From Imbricaverruca yamaguchii (lineage: Eukaryota; Arthropoda; Thecostraca; Neoverrucidae), in assembly GCA_034440575.1 (NCBI GenBank), contig JAOTOL010001660.1, positions 4,888,501 through 4,952,500 on the forward strand: a stretch of DNA of 64,000 bases, given 5' to 3'. Both the position numbers and the translations under genes were made by a program. Positions 46,301 to 53,593 of this stretch are shown piece by piece. Every line of letters starts with the position of its first letter. Position 1 is the first letter of the stretch. The notes beneath the pieces are model-generated. The model was not told the DNA's origin. It saw only the letters and a program-made list of their open reading frames with translations, and ran no database searches.

Positions 46301-48923
46301 GGTCAAAGACAGATCATTCGCCGTAGACCCGGTGCCACGGGCGCCAGCCGTTCAGCGTTGATCCTGTGGCACGGCGAACACTCCCCGGCTACTACCAGCT
46401 CCTGGGTGGGAGACGGCCGTTCAAGTCTCAAGTTATTCCAAATCCTAGACAATTCATAATACCCCTCGAACCGTTCGAAAACCAGCCTTCTGAACAGGCC
46501 ACTGCTCTCGGCTCCAGACGCCGACTGTCCAGCCACCGTCCCTCGTCACGTGTTTGTGCCCAGGTGTCCTCGGGCCGTCGCCTGTGGAACTTGCGGTATT
46601 GCCGCAGCCCAAGTAAGCTCCACCCCAATCAGCTGTCGTCAGGCCGCCAGTGGCTTATACTCGGTTTGTTGATAAACCATGCAAGCGAGACTCAAGTACA
46701 ATTAGTTTAGTTTCTTTTCAGTTAGTAGTTTGACGAGTAATGTCGAGCGATACAAGAATCAACGGCGCATTTCTATTTTTTGAAGACTCCTTTCGCGTAC
46801 TTGTCGATGATATGCCCGTCCATGCCAGTGTTGTTTTCTTAGTTCACACAAGCAGTAGGCGCAGCCACGACACCTGCTGACGCTGCAGTTACTCCTTTAC
46901 CGTTGACCGCGCTGGCGATCTGGCAACACTGGCTTCGTCCCATTGGCGGGGTTTAAATCACCCTAAGCCGAATCAGCGGCATTCCTACTGTCGGCGAGAG
47001 TCGATGGCAACACAATGAGCAAGCCAATCGACGAGCCCTTTTGAGGTCCAGCCAGGTCCATCCCGCAATATATGCATGTGGTCGTAAGAGTAAATCTGTC
47101 GTACCGAGGCACAGTTGAGACTGTGAGAAAGTTTCGCGTGTGTATTTCGGGCAATCGTGCGGCTGCGCAACTGCACACGGCTATCCATTGGAGTGTGGAC
47201 GTTCCATGGCCACAGCCTGCGAAACACCATGTGCCTCCGCCAGCCACCAGCGTCCCGCTCGTCTTCACCCACACCGCCAGTTCCTGACACCTCTTGACGT
47301 CCAAAGTCTTGATCTTTCGGCGGATTCCTGTAAATAGATCGGAGGTGTACCCTTTTTTACTTCACAGCCACGATTTTGTGGGTTCCTCTCGAACTTGTCC
47401 AGGGGTCTCAGTGGAGTCGCGGCGGGTGGTATGCCGCCCTTTTACAACGGTGATTTTTGGCCCGTTCAGCTCTAGACGCTGACTGTGTAATGTGAGCTAT
47501 GAACACTGACTGTGTAATGTGAGCTTTGTACATTCGCTGTGTACTGTGAGCTTTGGACATTGACTTTGTAATGTGAGCTATGGACGCTGTAATGTGAGCT
47601 ATGGACGCTTGATTAGGTGTATGTGGCTATGTTGTGTAATGTGAGCTATGGACACTGGCTGTGTAATGTGAGCTATGGACACTGCTGTGTAATGTGAGCT
47701 ATGGACGCTGGCTGTGTAATGTGAGCTATGGACGCTGGCTGTGTAACGTGAGCTATGGACACTGACTGTGTAATGTGAGCTATGGACGCTGGCTGTGTAA
47801 CGTGAGCTATGGACACTGACTGTGTAATGTGAGCTATGGACACTGACTGTGTAATGTGAGCTATGGACGCTGGCTGTGTAACGTGAGCTATGGACACTGA
47901 CTGTGTAATGTGATCTATGGATGCTGGCTGTGTAACGTGACGTAGCCCGATCTGGTCGGAAAGTGGCCCTCTTGTGCTTGGAGCTGATGAACTTATGTAG
48001 TAGTAGAATGCATTTAGTCGTGAATAATTATCTATTCACACTCTTTCATAGTGAACACGGGCTAGTCCCGTCCTTTCTCGGATATTGCTATCCGGACCGA
48101 CTTCTCGAGAAACTTCTTGGTCTTGAAGCGCACCTCATCAGGAGATTTCTCTCGCAAGCGCGCTGTAGAACTTTCATAACAATGGCGTCACAACAATGGT
48201 GTATCCTGAGGGTATTAGAGCTCGTCCTGTGCACATTGCTGTAGTAGCTTTTCTGAGCCTGTTTCCGGGTCTCTGTAGTATGCAGCCCGTACTGCCTCCG
48301 AAGTCTCCTCATGTCTACCTTTATTTTAATTCATTTGGATTTGTACTGCTGAACAACATATTTGCCCCTTTTTTCTCCGGTATATACCAACTTCGCTAAT
48401 AATGCCCTTTTTAAATTGTTCACTCGAAGTGCTTAGACGTTTGTTAATATGGAAGTTGGACACAGGAAGCTGTCACTCGTTGATAACAGTATCATGCATG
48501 TTCTCTATCTTTATTTCAATTCCACAATATATCCAACCTTTCAGATCGATATCGCCCCAAGAGAAATACTTCGACGTCTTCCTGATCTGCATCGGCATGG
48601 TGGGCGCGGTCGTCGCCACATCGGACGCCCTCTCTCGGATGTCCATGGAAGCTGAAGTTGCCAGTGCGCCGTCAGAGGAGCTGTTGCTCACCGGTCGGGC
48701 CGTGCAGCAAGTCTCGGCCGCGCTGTCTTCAGCGTCGCAGAGCGAGACCGGCGCCGACGTCACCGGAACGGTGGCCGCCGCCGCCGCCAATATGACGTCA
48801 CTGGCGAACTTGACGGAGAGCGTGCTGCCGACGCTGGCCGCCGTAACGGAGGCGCTCTCCGCGGCCGTGGCGGCGGCGGCGGCGGCGGCCGTCAACACCA
48901 CGCTGGCGCCGGCCGTCAGCTGA
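28225..48923 (+). CDS. AVT3/SLC36-type amino acid transporter (AAAP family), 10 exons
   Basis: A member of the amino acid/auxin permease family, which moves amino acids across lysosomal, vacuolar or plasma membranes, usually coupled to protons. I assembled the model from ten exons: 28225-28344, 29828-29974, 31069-31204, 32074-32139, 32658-32805, 33431-33581, 38071-38215, 42739-42917, 44793-44944 and 48545-48923. The phases agree at every junction, giving 1623 nt or 540 residues. Eleven hydrophobic spans fit the family fold. Diagnostic motifs are FISFIGAGVLGLPYAFKEAG (span 1), YGDLGFYAYG, QIGFCCAYLIFISENL, YCYEGAGMILSLEN (span 6), ITLNLP, FFTYPLMIFPV, MIPNFANLMAIIGGTCC and LPGLFHL. The GDLGF, YLIFI and PNFANLMA motifs are closer to AVT3-type transporters than to vertebrate SLC36A1, so a lysosome-type role is inferred. 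The last 90 or so residues are an unusual Ala/Ser/Thr-rich tail. Confidence 0.93.
28981..29510 (+). repeat. Degenerate GATGTTGGAT minisatellite, intron 1
   Basis: Irregular units of about 26-36 bp, for example GGGTGTTGGATCGCGTAAAA and GATGTTGGATTGCAGAG, on both sides of the micro-retroposon at 29105. Confidence 0.6.
29105..29166 (+). mobile_element. Micro-retroposon, subfamily 1 (62 bp)
   Basis: Starts ATGGGCGCAAAATGACCC, has GTCGACGCGCCCC, and ends CCACCACCGCCACCA. The exact 12-bp duplication ATGTTCGGTGAT flanks it at 29093-29104 and 29167-29178. It begins at the same base as the copy at 1223 and one base inside the copy at 4542. Confidence 0.9.
29828..29974 (+). CDS. Transporter exon 2 (span 2)
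   Basis: Forty-nine codons between acceptor CTTTCAG and donor GTAAGG, phase 0 at both ends. AGLAEGILIMVVVGCVSIRA begins span 2, followed by the DCKYLLLQKR cytosolic turn. Confidence 0.92.
30091..30260 (+). repeat. Short tandem repeat, intron 2
   Basis: About three diverged units with GGCACCATTGGTGGTCTGCC and GGGACGTGTGGCTGA. Confidence 0.6.
30339..30393 (+). mobile_element. Micro-retroposon, subfamily 2
   Basis: Reads GGGCGCTGCGTGACCTCTGC, then AGTCGATGCGCCCCTAAACC and an AATAACCAACCC tail. It matches the copy at 6053 closely. No convincing duplication is visible. Confidence 0.7.
31069..31204 (+). CDS. Transporter exon 3 (acidic loop)
   Basis: Encodes an acidic hydrophilic loop, ADDGAADVADDDDDK, then the family motif TYGDLG. 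The start is ambiguous: acceptors at CGACAG (exon from 31069) and CGGCAG (exon from 31051) are both in frame, differing by six residues. The donor after CTGG is GTATGT, phase 1. Confidence 0.85.
31353..31511 (+). mobile_element. tRNA-derived SINE family A, intron 3
   Basis: The head GGGGACGAGTAGTCTAGGGG with TCTCACAATCGAAAGG and the B box GGGTTCGAGTCTC looks derived from a tRNA, perhaps tRNA-Val. The body carries GAGAGATTGGCGACGCTGC and the tail ends GATAACCAAC. The exact 13-bp duplication CAGCTACGTCATT lies at 31340-31352 and 31512-31524. Confidence 0.9.
32074..32139 (+). CDS. Transporter exon 4 (start of span 3)
   Basis: Sixty-six nt between acceptor GACTGCAG and donor GTGAGC, phase 1 to phase 1. 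It encodes GFYAYGAKGRWLVDGTVIVS and the first base of the GFCC glycine. The following 30 bases of intron are duplicated about 65 bp downstream. Confidence 0.9.
32230..32276 (+). mobile_element. Micro-retroposon, subfamily 2, 5'-truncated (47 bp)
   Basis: Reads GCTGCATGACCACTGCAG, then TCGATGCGACCC and an AAACCCCAATAAAGAA tail. The exact 16-bp duplication AGGTCCTGTGTGAGGA flanks it at 32214-32229 and 32277-32292. It lacks the first hairpin bases. Confidence 0.85.
32658..32805 (+). CDS. Transporter exon 5 (spans 3-4)
   Basis: Acceptor GCCCCAG, donor GTACAC, phase 1 to phase 2. It encodes FCCAYLIFISENLSTYIVG, then WLILFLPPLYLLCLL and the LEKLAIF start of span 5. FCCAYLIFISENL is among the strongest family matches in the gene. 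Confidence 0.93.
32954..33120 (+). mobile_element. tRNA-derived SINE family A, intron 5
   Basis: The same head and body as the copy at 31353, with a CCACCACCACCAC tail. The exact 12-bp duplication CATTCTGAAGTC lies at 32942-32953 and 33121-33132. Confidence 0.9.
33190..33338 (+). mobile_element. 5'-truncated LINE 3' end, intron 5
   Basis: About 149 bp matching the 3' untranslated part of the LINE relic at 27.5 kb: CTGTAGGAGCATGGTTGACT, GACGCAAAATGACC and an ATCATCATC tail. The imperfect duplication CAAGTGTATTGACA / CAGGTGTACTGACA (33176-33189, 33339-33352) suggests an independent insertion. Confidence 0.75.
33371..33415 (+). mobile_element. Micro-retroposon, subfamily 2, beside the exon 6 acceptor (45 bp)
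   Basis: Reads TGCTGCATGACCGACGCAG, then TCGATGCGCCC and a short TTAATCTCAAATGAC tail. The exact 12-bp duplication GACATGTGCCGA flanks it at 33359-33370 and 33416-33427. The right copy ends three bases before the exon 6 boundary, so the insertion replaced the original branch-point region. Confidence 0.8.
33431..33581 (+). CDS. Transporter exon 6 (spans 5-6)
   Basis: I chose acceptor GCCGACAG at 33430 over CGCAG at 33443 because only the former completes the split serine codon from exon 5 and keeps the family spacing (FSVFAQMSTIMAFAVVFW). Donor GAG then GTGAGC, phase 0. It ends in span 6 with PFFFAIAIYCYE. Confidence 0.9.
34277..34765 (+). repeat. 44-bp minisatellite, intron 6
   Basis: About eight units of GTCAGCCGCCGTCGGCTGTG plus GGGCGGTCATGTGG, followed by shorter GTTGGTTCATGTCTGCGCCG units. 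Confidence 0.9.
35370..36020 (+). repeat. 61-62-bp two-variant minisatellite, intron 6
   Basis: About ten units starting GTGTACCGAGCTGGGACTGT. Two variants share that half but differ in the other: one has GTCGGCACTGTGTGGAGCC, the other CCCGCCCGGCCCGTTATGG. The variants alternate irregularly. Confidence 0.9.
36021..37199. other. Intron 6 interior, no feature seen
   Basis: Unique-looking sequence with a G run near 36740-36763. No gene was recognised. Confidence 0.5.
37200..37815 (+). repeat. GTCCGTGTCCATG minisatellite, intron 6
   Basis: Many irregular 12-24-bp units of GTCCATGGTCCGTGTCATTA type. Frames through it encode repeated VRVHGPCHWS-like peptides and are not genes. Confidence 0.9.
37836..38070 (+). 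repeat. 47-bp tandem array containing the exon 7 acceptor
   Basis: Five acceptor-bearing units with AG ends at 37882, 37929, 37976, 38023 and 38070, exactly 47 bp apart. Units contain GTGGGAAGCCACCTGACC, a CGATGTGTCACCAG-type end, then GGCGCTGG, a copy of the first bases of exon 7. The fifth is the acceptor inferred to be functional. Confidence 0.9.
38071..38215 (+). CDS. Transporter exon 7 (spans 6-7)
   Basis: Phase 0 start, GAGMILSLENSL, joining YCYE of exon 6 to rebuild the family's FEGxGMxLPLEN block. MMCVTVLYVVFGCSGYISFG is span 7. Donor GTGAGT, phase 1. Confidence 0.93.
38655..39230 (+). repeat. 20-bp minisatellites, intron 7
   Basis: First CATTACAGGATAGCATAGTG units, then many GACAGCACAGTACGATAGAG units. 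The long antisense frames rich in LSSIVPCC are repeat artefacts. Confidence 0.9.
40210..40442. mobile_element. MITE with hAT-like 8-bp duplication, intron 7
   Basis: Terminal inverted repeats CAGGGACGGATACAAG and, reverse complemented, CAGGAGCGGATCCAGG bound a 233-bp element without coding capacity. The flanks GCTCATCC (40202-40209) and GTTCATCC (40443-40450) match at seven of eight bases, as expected for hAT transposition. Confidence 0.7.
40535..40830 (+). repeat. About 41-bp minisatellite, intron 7
   Basis: Units of CCTGATGACCCCTTACACAG followed by CACCGACCACACGTACCCCC, six or more copies, diverging toward the downstream end. Confidence 0.85.
41179..41360 (+). mobile_element. tRNA-derived SINE family B, intron 7
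   Basis: The head GGGATGGCCGAGTTGTTGAG (A box of tRNA-Ser/Leu type) has a B-box-like GTCCCGGGTTGGACACTAGC. The body contains CCACCGGCGAAACAGT and the tail ends GCAACAAAAA. Flanks CCCCTAAACCGTC and CCCCTAAGTTGTC are an imperfect duplication. Confidence 0.8.
41385..42075 (+). repeat. 67-bp minisatellite, intron 7
   Basis: About ten highly similar units of GACAGGTACCAGAGCCGTGC, CTCGATCCTGACCTGTGTG and TACCCTCACCGGTCCTGAC. High similarity suggests recent amplification. Confidence 0.95.
42739..42917 (+). CDS. Transporter exon 8 (span 8)
   Basis: Acceptor CCCTCCAG, donor GTGAGT, phase 1 to 0, 60 codons with the split Glu. ITLNLPPSVGVVDFAMIVKS leads into CLCFSLFFTYPLMIFPVVTI, the conserved span 8, followed by the basic IIEKRLP turn. 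Confidence 0.93.
43170..44460 (+). repeat. 59-bp minisatellite, intron 8
   Basis: Some twenty units of GGGACTATGGTGAGGTGTGC, TGACTGGAGCGGAACTGTG and TTGGTCGGGTCAGTTATAAC, with variant units of GGACGGTGGTGGGGTGTGGC type. Confidence 0.95.
44625..44792 (+). repeat. 84-bp repeats carrying copies of the exon 9 acceptor
   Basis: Two 84-bp units precede exon 9; equivalent positions are 44625, 44709 and 44793. The unit at 44709 has GTCACCAG and then AACGTGCTGCGACTGGTG, a near copy of the exon 9 start AACGTACTGCGGCTGGTG. The units stay open in the exon 9 frame. Confidence 0.85.
44793..44944 (+). CDS. Transporter exon 9 (spans 9-10)
   Basis: Acceptor GTCACCAG, donor GTCAGT, phase 0 to 2. LRLVLVSTSGLVVVMIPNF is span 9; IGGTCCTLLAFILPGLFHLK is span 10. 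An alternative acceptor at 44708 would add 28 in-frame residues. Confidence 0.92.
45121..45174 (-). mobile_element. Micro-retroposon, subfamily 2 (54 bp), minus strand, intron 9
   Basis: On the minus strand it starts ATGGGCGCTGTATGACC, contains AGTCGATGCGCCC, and ends with a CCCAAATAACTAAC tail. The exact 15-bp duplication ATGTAGGTGCACTTA flanks it at 45106-45120 and 45175-45189. The target is a GCAAATGTACGT-type repeat. Confidence 0.9.
46025..46185 (+). mobile_element. tRNA-derived SINE family A, intron 9
   Basis: Full head (GACGAGCAATCTAGGGGTA), the B box GGGTTCGAGTCCC and an AACCAACCA tail. The exact 13-bp duplication ACATTGTGCGCAC lies at 46012-46024 and 46186-46198. Confidence 0.9.
46199..47479. 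other. Intron 9 interior, no feature recognised
   Basis: Two overlapping minus-strand frames at about 46960-47300 lack family motifs. Nothing else could be supported. Confidence 0.4.
47480..47945 (+). repeat. 27-bp minisatellite, intron 9
   Basis: Units of TGTGTAATGTGAGCTATGGA followed by CACTGAC or CGCTGGC, about sixteen copies. Confidence 0.92.
48545..48923 (+). CDS. Transporter terminal exon 10 (span 11 and tail)
   Basis: The acceptor AACCTTTCAG completes an Arg codon. SISPQEKYFDVFLICIGMVG and AVVATSDALSRM form span 11. A tail of roughly 90 residues, rich in Ala, Ser and Thr, runs to TGA 48921-48923, with three Asn-x-Thr/Ser sites and an eight-Ala run. The exon ends GC-rich; no AATAAA is visible in the following 300 bp. 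Confidence 0.9.
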
Positions 48924-49854
48924 TGACTGGAGAGCGGGGCCGTCAGCTGTTGACTGGTGTCAGCTGGTCGGGCCGAGAGCGGCGGCGGGAAGCGACAGGG
49001 TATTGGCGTTCGGCCGTTCCTCGGCCGCGGCGAGGTGGCACAGTGTTGCGTCGCCAGCCTTATGGTGCCACGTGGGTTGTCCGGCGCGCTCCTCATGGCA
49101 GGGATGGGGCAGGTGTGCTCAGCTGTGTTGCAGACGTCGGTGGGTGACGTCACTGAGTGACTGCAGGGGTGGGGTCGTGCATCGCGGGCCGTGGGAGCCG
49201 TGGGGCTGAAATGACCACGACACCCGGCTACTTCCAGATGGCAGAATTGGTATCAAGACGTGCACCCGCCCGGTGTGTCCCTGTTCTCGTACACGTGAGA
49301 AAAACGTGTCGATTTTTGTCGATGTTTTGTGCGACCCCCGTCAGTGTACTGACTGCTGTGTTGCCGTGTGAGTGTGCGTGCGCGTGTCGTTTGCTCCCTG
49401 AAGAGCTGGACGTCTCGAACTCTGTGAAGCTTGTGCATCCTGAGCTGTTACTTTAAAGTGTGCTCGACGTGTTCCTGTTCTCGTAGGGCATTTTGCTGGT
49501 GCTGTATCGATGCTGATCGCCTCATCTTCCAGCGGTCCGCAGTCTCGGCACATTCCCGACCAGCGACCGCCACCTTCTCCGTTGGCTTTTCGTAGGGATA
49601 TGGCGAGATTATTTTTACAACTATTGGGAGCAATCACCGAGTGAAATATTTTAGATAGACTATTTACCTGTGCGCTGTGCCCTCTGCGAATGGTTCGATG
49701 TTGTGATGTATTGCATATGATGTTGACGTTATGTCTGCATGTCATGACCCCACCACCACCTTCACTCCCCACTCTCCGTGGCCGACGATGGCAGTATTGC
49801 CACTGACACCTACCTCCCCTGGAGGGCGCCGGTGGTGCCGCCACTGGTCCCTTC
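48924..49854. other. 3' flank of the transporter gene
   Basis: No gene recognised. The open frames are GC artefacts or antisense to exon 10. Confidence 0.5.
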
Positions 49855-50170
49855 CTCACCTGAACGAGGGGACAGTGCCTCTGGCCCCCTTCCCGACTTG
49901 GGGATGGGGACAGTGCCTCTGGTCCCCTTCCTGACTTGGGGATGGGGACAGTGCCTCTGGCCCCCTTCCCGACTTGGGGATGGGGACAGTGCCTCTGGTC
50001 CCCTTCCTGACTTGGGGATGGGGACAGTGCCTCTGGTCCCCTTCCTGACTTGGGGATGGGGACAGTGCCTCTGGTCCCCTTCCTGACTTGGGGATGGGGA
50101 CAGTGCCTCTGGTCCCCTTTCCGACTTGGGGATGGGGACAGTGCCTCTGGTCTCCTTCCTGACTTGGGGA
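49855..50170 (+). repeat. 38-bp minisatellite
   Basis: Eight units of CCTCTGGTCCCCTTCCTGAC followed by TTGGGGATGGGGACAGTG, nearly identical. Confidence 0.95.
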
Positions 50171-50409
50171 GGGAGCGCTGGCCCAGCTGACTTCGCTTGC
50201 TCCCTCGTGGGGGAGGCACTGCCACGGTGTGGTGTTGTCTGCCTTATCTGGAGAGGAGTGGGGGGCGGCGGACTGCGCACGGCAGTGGGTCCCCGGTGTG
50301 TGTCACGTGGAGAGAGAGGGCAACGGTGGTACCGCTGCCGATCGTTCACCTCCCTCTCCCCGGGCGGCAGTGGGCAGTGCTGCCCCTGGCTCAGTTGACG
50401 CGGCTTGCT

Positions 50410-51050
50410 GTGATTCTGCGTGGTGGAGGGTGCCACGGTGTGGTGTTGTGTGTCCGGAGTTGGGAGAGGAGTGGTGGGGCCAGCCGGTCCCTCCGCGCGG
50501 CAGTGGACGGTGCTGCCCCTGGCTCAGTTGACGCGGCATTACCTGCTGTGATTCTGCGTGGTGGGGGCCACGGTGTGGTGTTGTGTGTCGGAGTGGGAGT
50601 GGTGGGGCAGGGTTCGGCAGTGTGTGCCCCTGACGGTGTGATTCTGCGTGGTGGAGGGTACCACGGCGTGGTGTTGTGTGTCCGGAGTTGGGAGAGGAGT
50701 GGCGGGGCCGGCCGGTCCCTCCGCGCGGCAGTGGAGGGTGCCACGGTGTGGTGTTGTGTGTCCGGAGTTGGGAGAGGAGTGGCGGGGCCGGCCGGTTCCT
50801 CCGCGCGGCAGGTGGGGCCACGGTGTGGTGTTGTGTGTCCGGAGTTGGGAGAGGAGTGGTGGGGCCGGCCGGTTCCTCCGCGCGGCAGTGGAGGGTACCA
50901 CGGTGTGGTGTTGTGTGTCCGGAGTTGGGAGAGGAGTGGCGGGGCCGGCCGGTCCCTCCGCGCGGCAGTGGAGGGTGCCACGGTGTGGTGTTGTGTGTCC
51001 GGAGTTGGGAGAGGAGTGGTGGGGCCAGCCGGTCCCTCCGCGCGGCAGAT
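50410..51050 (+). repeat. About 80-bp minisatellite
   Basis: Units of GCCACGGTGTGGTGTTGTGT, CCGGAGTTGGGAGAGGAGTG and CCGGTCCCTCCGCGCGGCAG, about seven copies. Frames up to 320 codons on either strand are artefacts of the repeat. Confidence 0.95.
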
Positions 51051-53169
51051 TGTGTCCATATCACAGACTGGTGGCCTGTGTCTGAAAAACCTGGTGAATC
51101 GTGCCGTGGGCTGCTTGTCGTTGTTTTGGACCAAGACTAATATATTGCAAGTGTCGGGTTGATTGGAGGCTGTCGTGGGATGCGGGAAACGTGACGACTC
51201 ATGAAAATATTCTTTGGAGGCATTGGTTGCAGTATTTCTAAATAAGGTCGTCAAATCCCTGGACTTTTAGCACGCGTGCCGAATAGCATGTCGCATAATA
51301 CGAGCCATCAGGGGTAGGCAGATTCTGCCCCCCCCCCTCATCCTTGAAACTACTGAAGCCAGAAACACGAAAATTGGGTGGTATGCGAAAGGGTGTGGCA
51401 AATTACTTTCTGCGTAAGTCTGATACTAGGTCAGTATGATAAGGATTATGTGAGGTTAAATATGCTCATTACTTGTCATGATCTCGTCGCCTGTAATTAT
51501 TTCGTGATTCATAGTTGCTTTGTACAAACCTATCAGCAAATATATTATCTGCAACTACATTCCAAATGTTCAAATATGTATCCATGATCTGAAATAATCC
51601 CTTAGTTTAAAAGCATATGGTTTTAAATGCAAGTCTACATGCATATATTTCTGAATTTGCAATATCTTGCAACGAAATACTCCGAAACAACCAAGGTGCC
51701 ACTAATATATGCGAGAACATACCACATGGGTACCCACAACAGACTCGTCCAAGTAGTGCTCGCACCTCATTCTACCGCTGATATTTGCGCCTCATTTTGA
51801 TATGCATGCTGACGCGCTCGCACACACACACACTATATATACATATACGCACACACACACACACTATATACATCTACGCACGCACACACACCCACACTAT
51901 ATATATACGCACACACACATACACACATATATGTGTGTGCGGGCGTATGTGTCTTCTCTCTGTCACTGTCACTACTAGCGACTTGTATAATGTATATTGT
52001 TATGATATGCAGTTTCAATGTCATGCTAGGTCACGGAGGTCATTGCAGGTCGATGGAACCATACTAGGTCGACTGGAAGTTTGTCATGAACACAAGTGGC
52101 TACCATGCGATTCATGCCATTTCACGTGTTACACCCTGCACATCTTGAAAGCTATTGTTTGTCATTGTGAACCTAGGTGTTTCCATATTGTATTCATGCA
52201 CTTATGCACTTATTCGTATTCATGCCCTTTCTTGGTGGAGCCGACTGACCGGGCGGTTTGGTTCCGGTAACCAGCCGGTAACTGACCTTTATAAATGGTT
52301 GATATAAGTGACCTGAGGTCAAATGCCGCATCTACCATATTCATCGTATTTATTATTCAGGTGCAAAACATAACACTGGGGAACAACATTTTCGGTGCAT
52401 TGATACCAACGCCTGTTCTTGGTTGATCGGAGTGTGCTGAATTCAAATCTGATATCTGTTTTTCTCTGTATGTTATAGTTCCTTTGCAACTCAACTATTT
52501 ATTTTTTTGCGAAATCCGGACGCCTCTCGTATGATATATATGGGATATCTAAAGAATTTATGGTCATAGAGCCTTCAAATTAGGCTCAAAACAACCGGCT
52601 TTGCAAGTATATTCTTCACAAAAAGAATACAAAATTTGTATTATTTTTGTATTTTATATTTATATGCCCGGCTGTGGCCTGCCACCACTCTCGCGCATGT
52701 TGGCTAGGTGGCGCTGCTAGATAGATGGCGCCGCCAGTAATGCGCTTGCCTACACGATATAAAGTCACACATGTATCTCTGAATAATTGAGCGGCTGTTG
52801 CGGTGTCCTCGCTTTCAATCCTCTTTAGCGGTGGGCTGAGAGGCTTCGGCTTAATGCTAGCCCACACCGGCACCGATGACCTATGGAGTTTTCGCTGCTC
52901 CTCATCATTCCCTCCCCCTCCCCTCTCGTCCGTCCCTGTAACCGACATAAAGGAACTATAAAGGCGTAAAATATTAGCTGCAGCTGAACTGAGCCACTAT
53001 TAAGGTCCTTTGTGTTGTACTTGTTTTTTGTCAAACATGTTGCTGGAAGAGGTAAACATTACACATCAATTGGTTGCTACTCTAATTTATATTTGCATTC
53101 AGCTACAAAACAAAAATCATGTCATGGGCATTTAGCGCAGGGATAGCACCGCCTCCACCTCGAACCACC
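51051..53169. other. No gene; contains a mixed CA/TA microsatellite
   Basis: A CACACA/TATATA microsatellite occupies about 51815-51950. Near 52360-52410 the words GGGGAACAACATTTTC and GGTGCATTGA resemble, in opposite orientation, sequence near 55850-55890. No protein was recognised. Confidence 0.5.
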
Positions 53170-53575
53170 TGTCAAATACTAAAACCCAATCCCCCTATTC
53201 TTATAATACGATTGTCCTAATGCTTTTGACTTTGAATTAACAGATGTTCAATGTAACACATATCTATTAACACGATAACCTTCATATATGAAGCTGCTAG
53301 GTTAAGAACCAGTGATATCATGCGACGTTCAATAGGCCCTGTTCGGTGAAGAAAGTTTGCCTTTAACTCTTGTTCTGCTGTGGTTAACTTTACATTTTGA
53401 ATTTATGACCTCTAATTGCATCATTTCTGTTAAATTCAAACATTCCCCAAACATCCCCTCTCCAGACCATTGATCAAGGTGACTTTAGGAAATGGACCTC
53501 GATGAGATCTCCTCTCAGCCTTCTATATCGGTAAGTGAACAACATCTTAACTTTTATTCAATTTCTTGAAAGACA
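53170..53575 (-). mobile_element. Decayed CR1 3' fragment
   Basis: On the plus strand it shares ATTTATGACCTCTAATTGCA, CCCTCTCCAGACCAT and CGATGAGATCTCCTCTCAGC with the CR1 fragment at 54.95-55.3 kb, in the same orientation. The frame is broken. Confidence 0.75.
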
Positions 53576-53593
53576 ACCTTCTGCCTTGTTCAT

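Noticed and set aside
46330..46440. 5S rRNA or 5S-derived SINE
   Set aside because: CCTGGGTGGGAGACGGCC resembles 5S box C, but the rest of the 5S promoter and the 5' sequence do not match.
46963..47304. 113-codon minus-strand frame with several Cys
   Set aside because: No recognisable domain and it overlaps another frame of similar size; not supported.
48473..49153. 226-codon minus-strand open frame
   Set aside because: Antisense to transporter exon 10 and GC-driven.
49341..51254. Several open frames of 200-320 codons on both strands
   Set aside because: All are produced by the 38-bp and 80-bp minisatellites; the translations are simple repeats.
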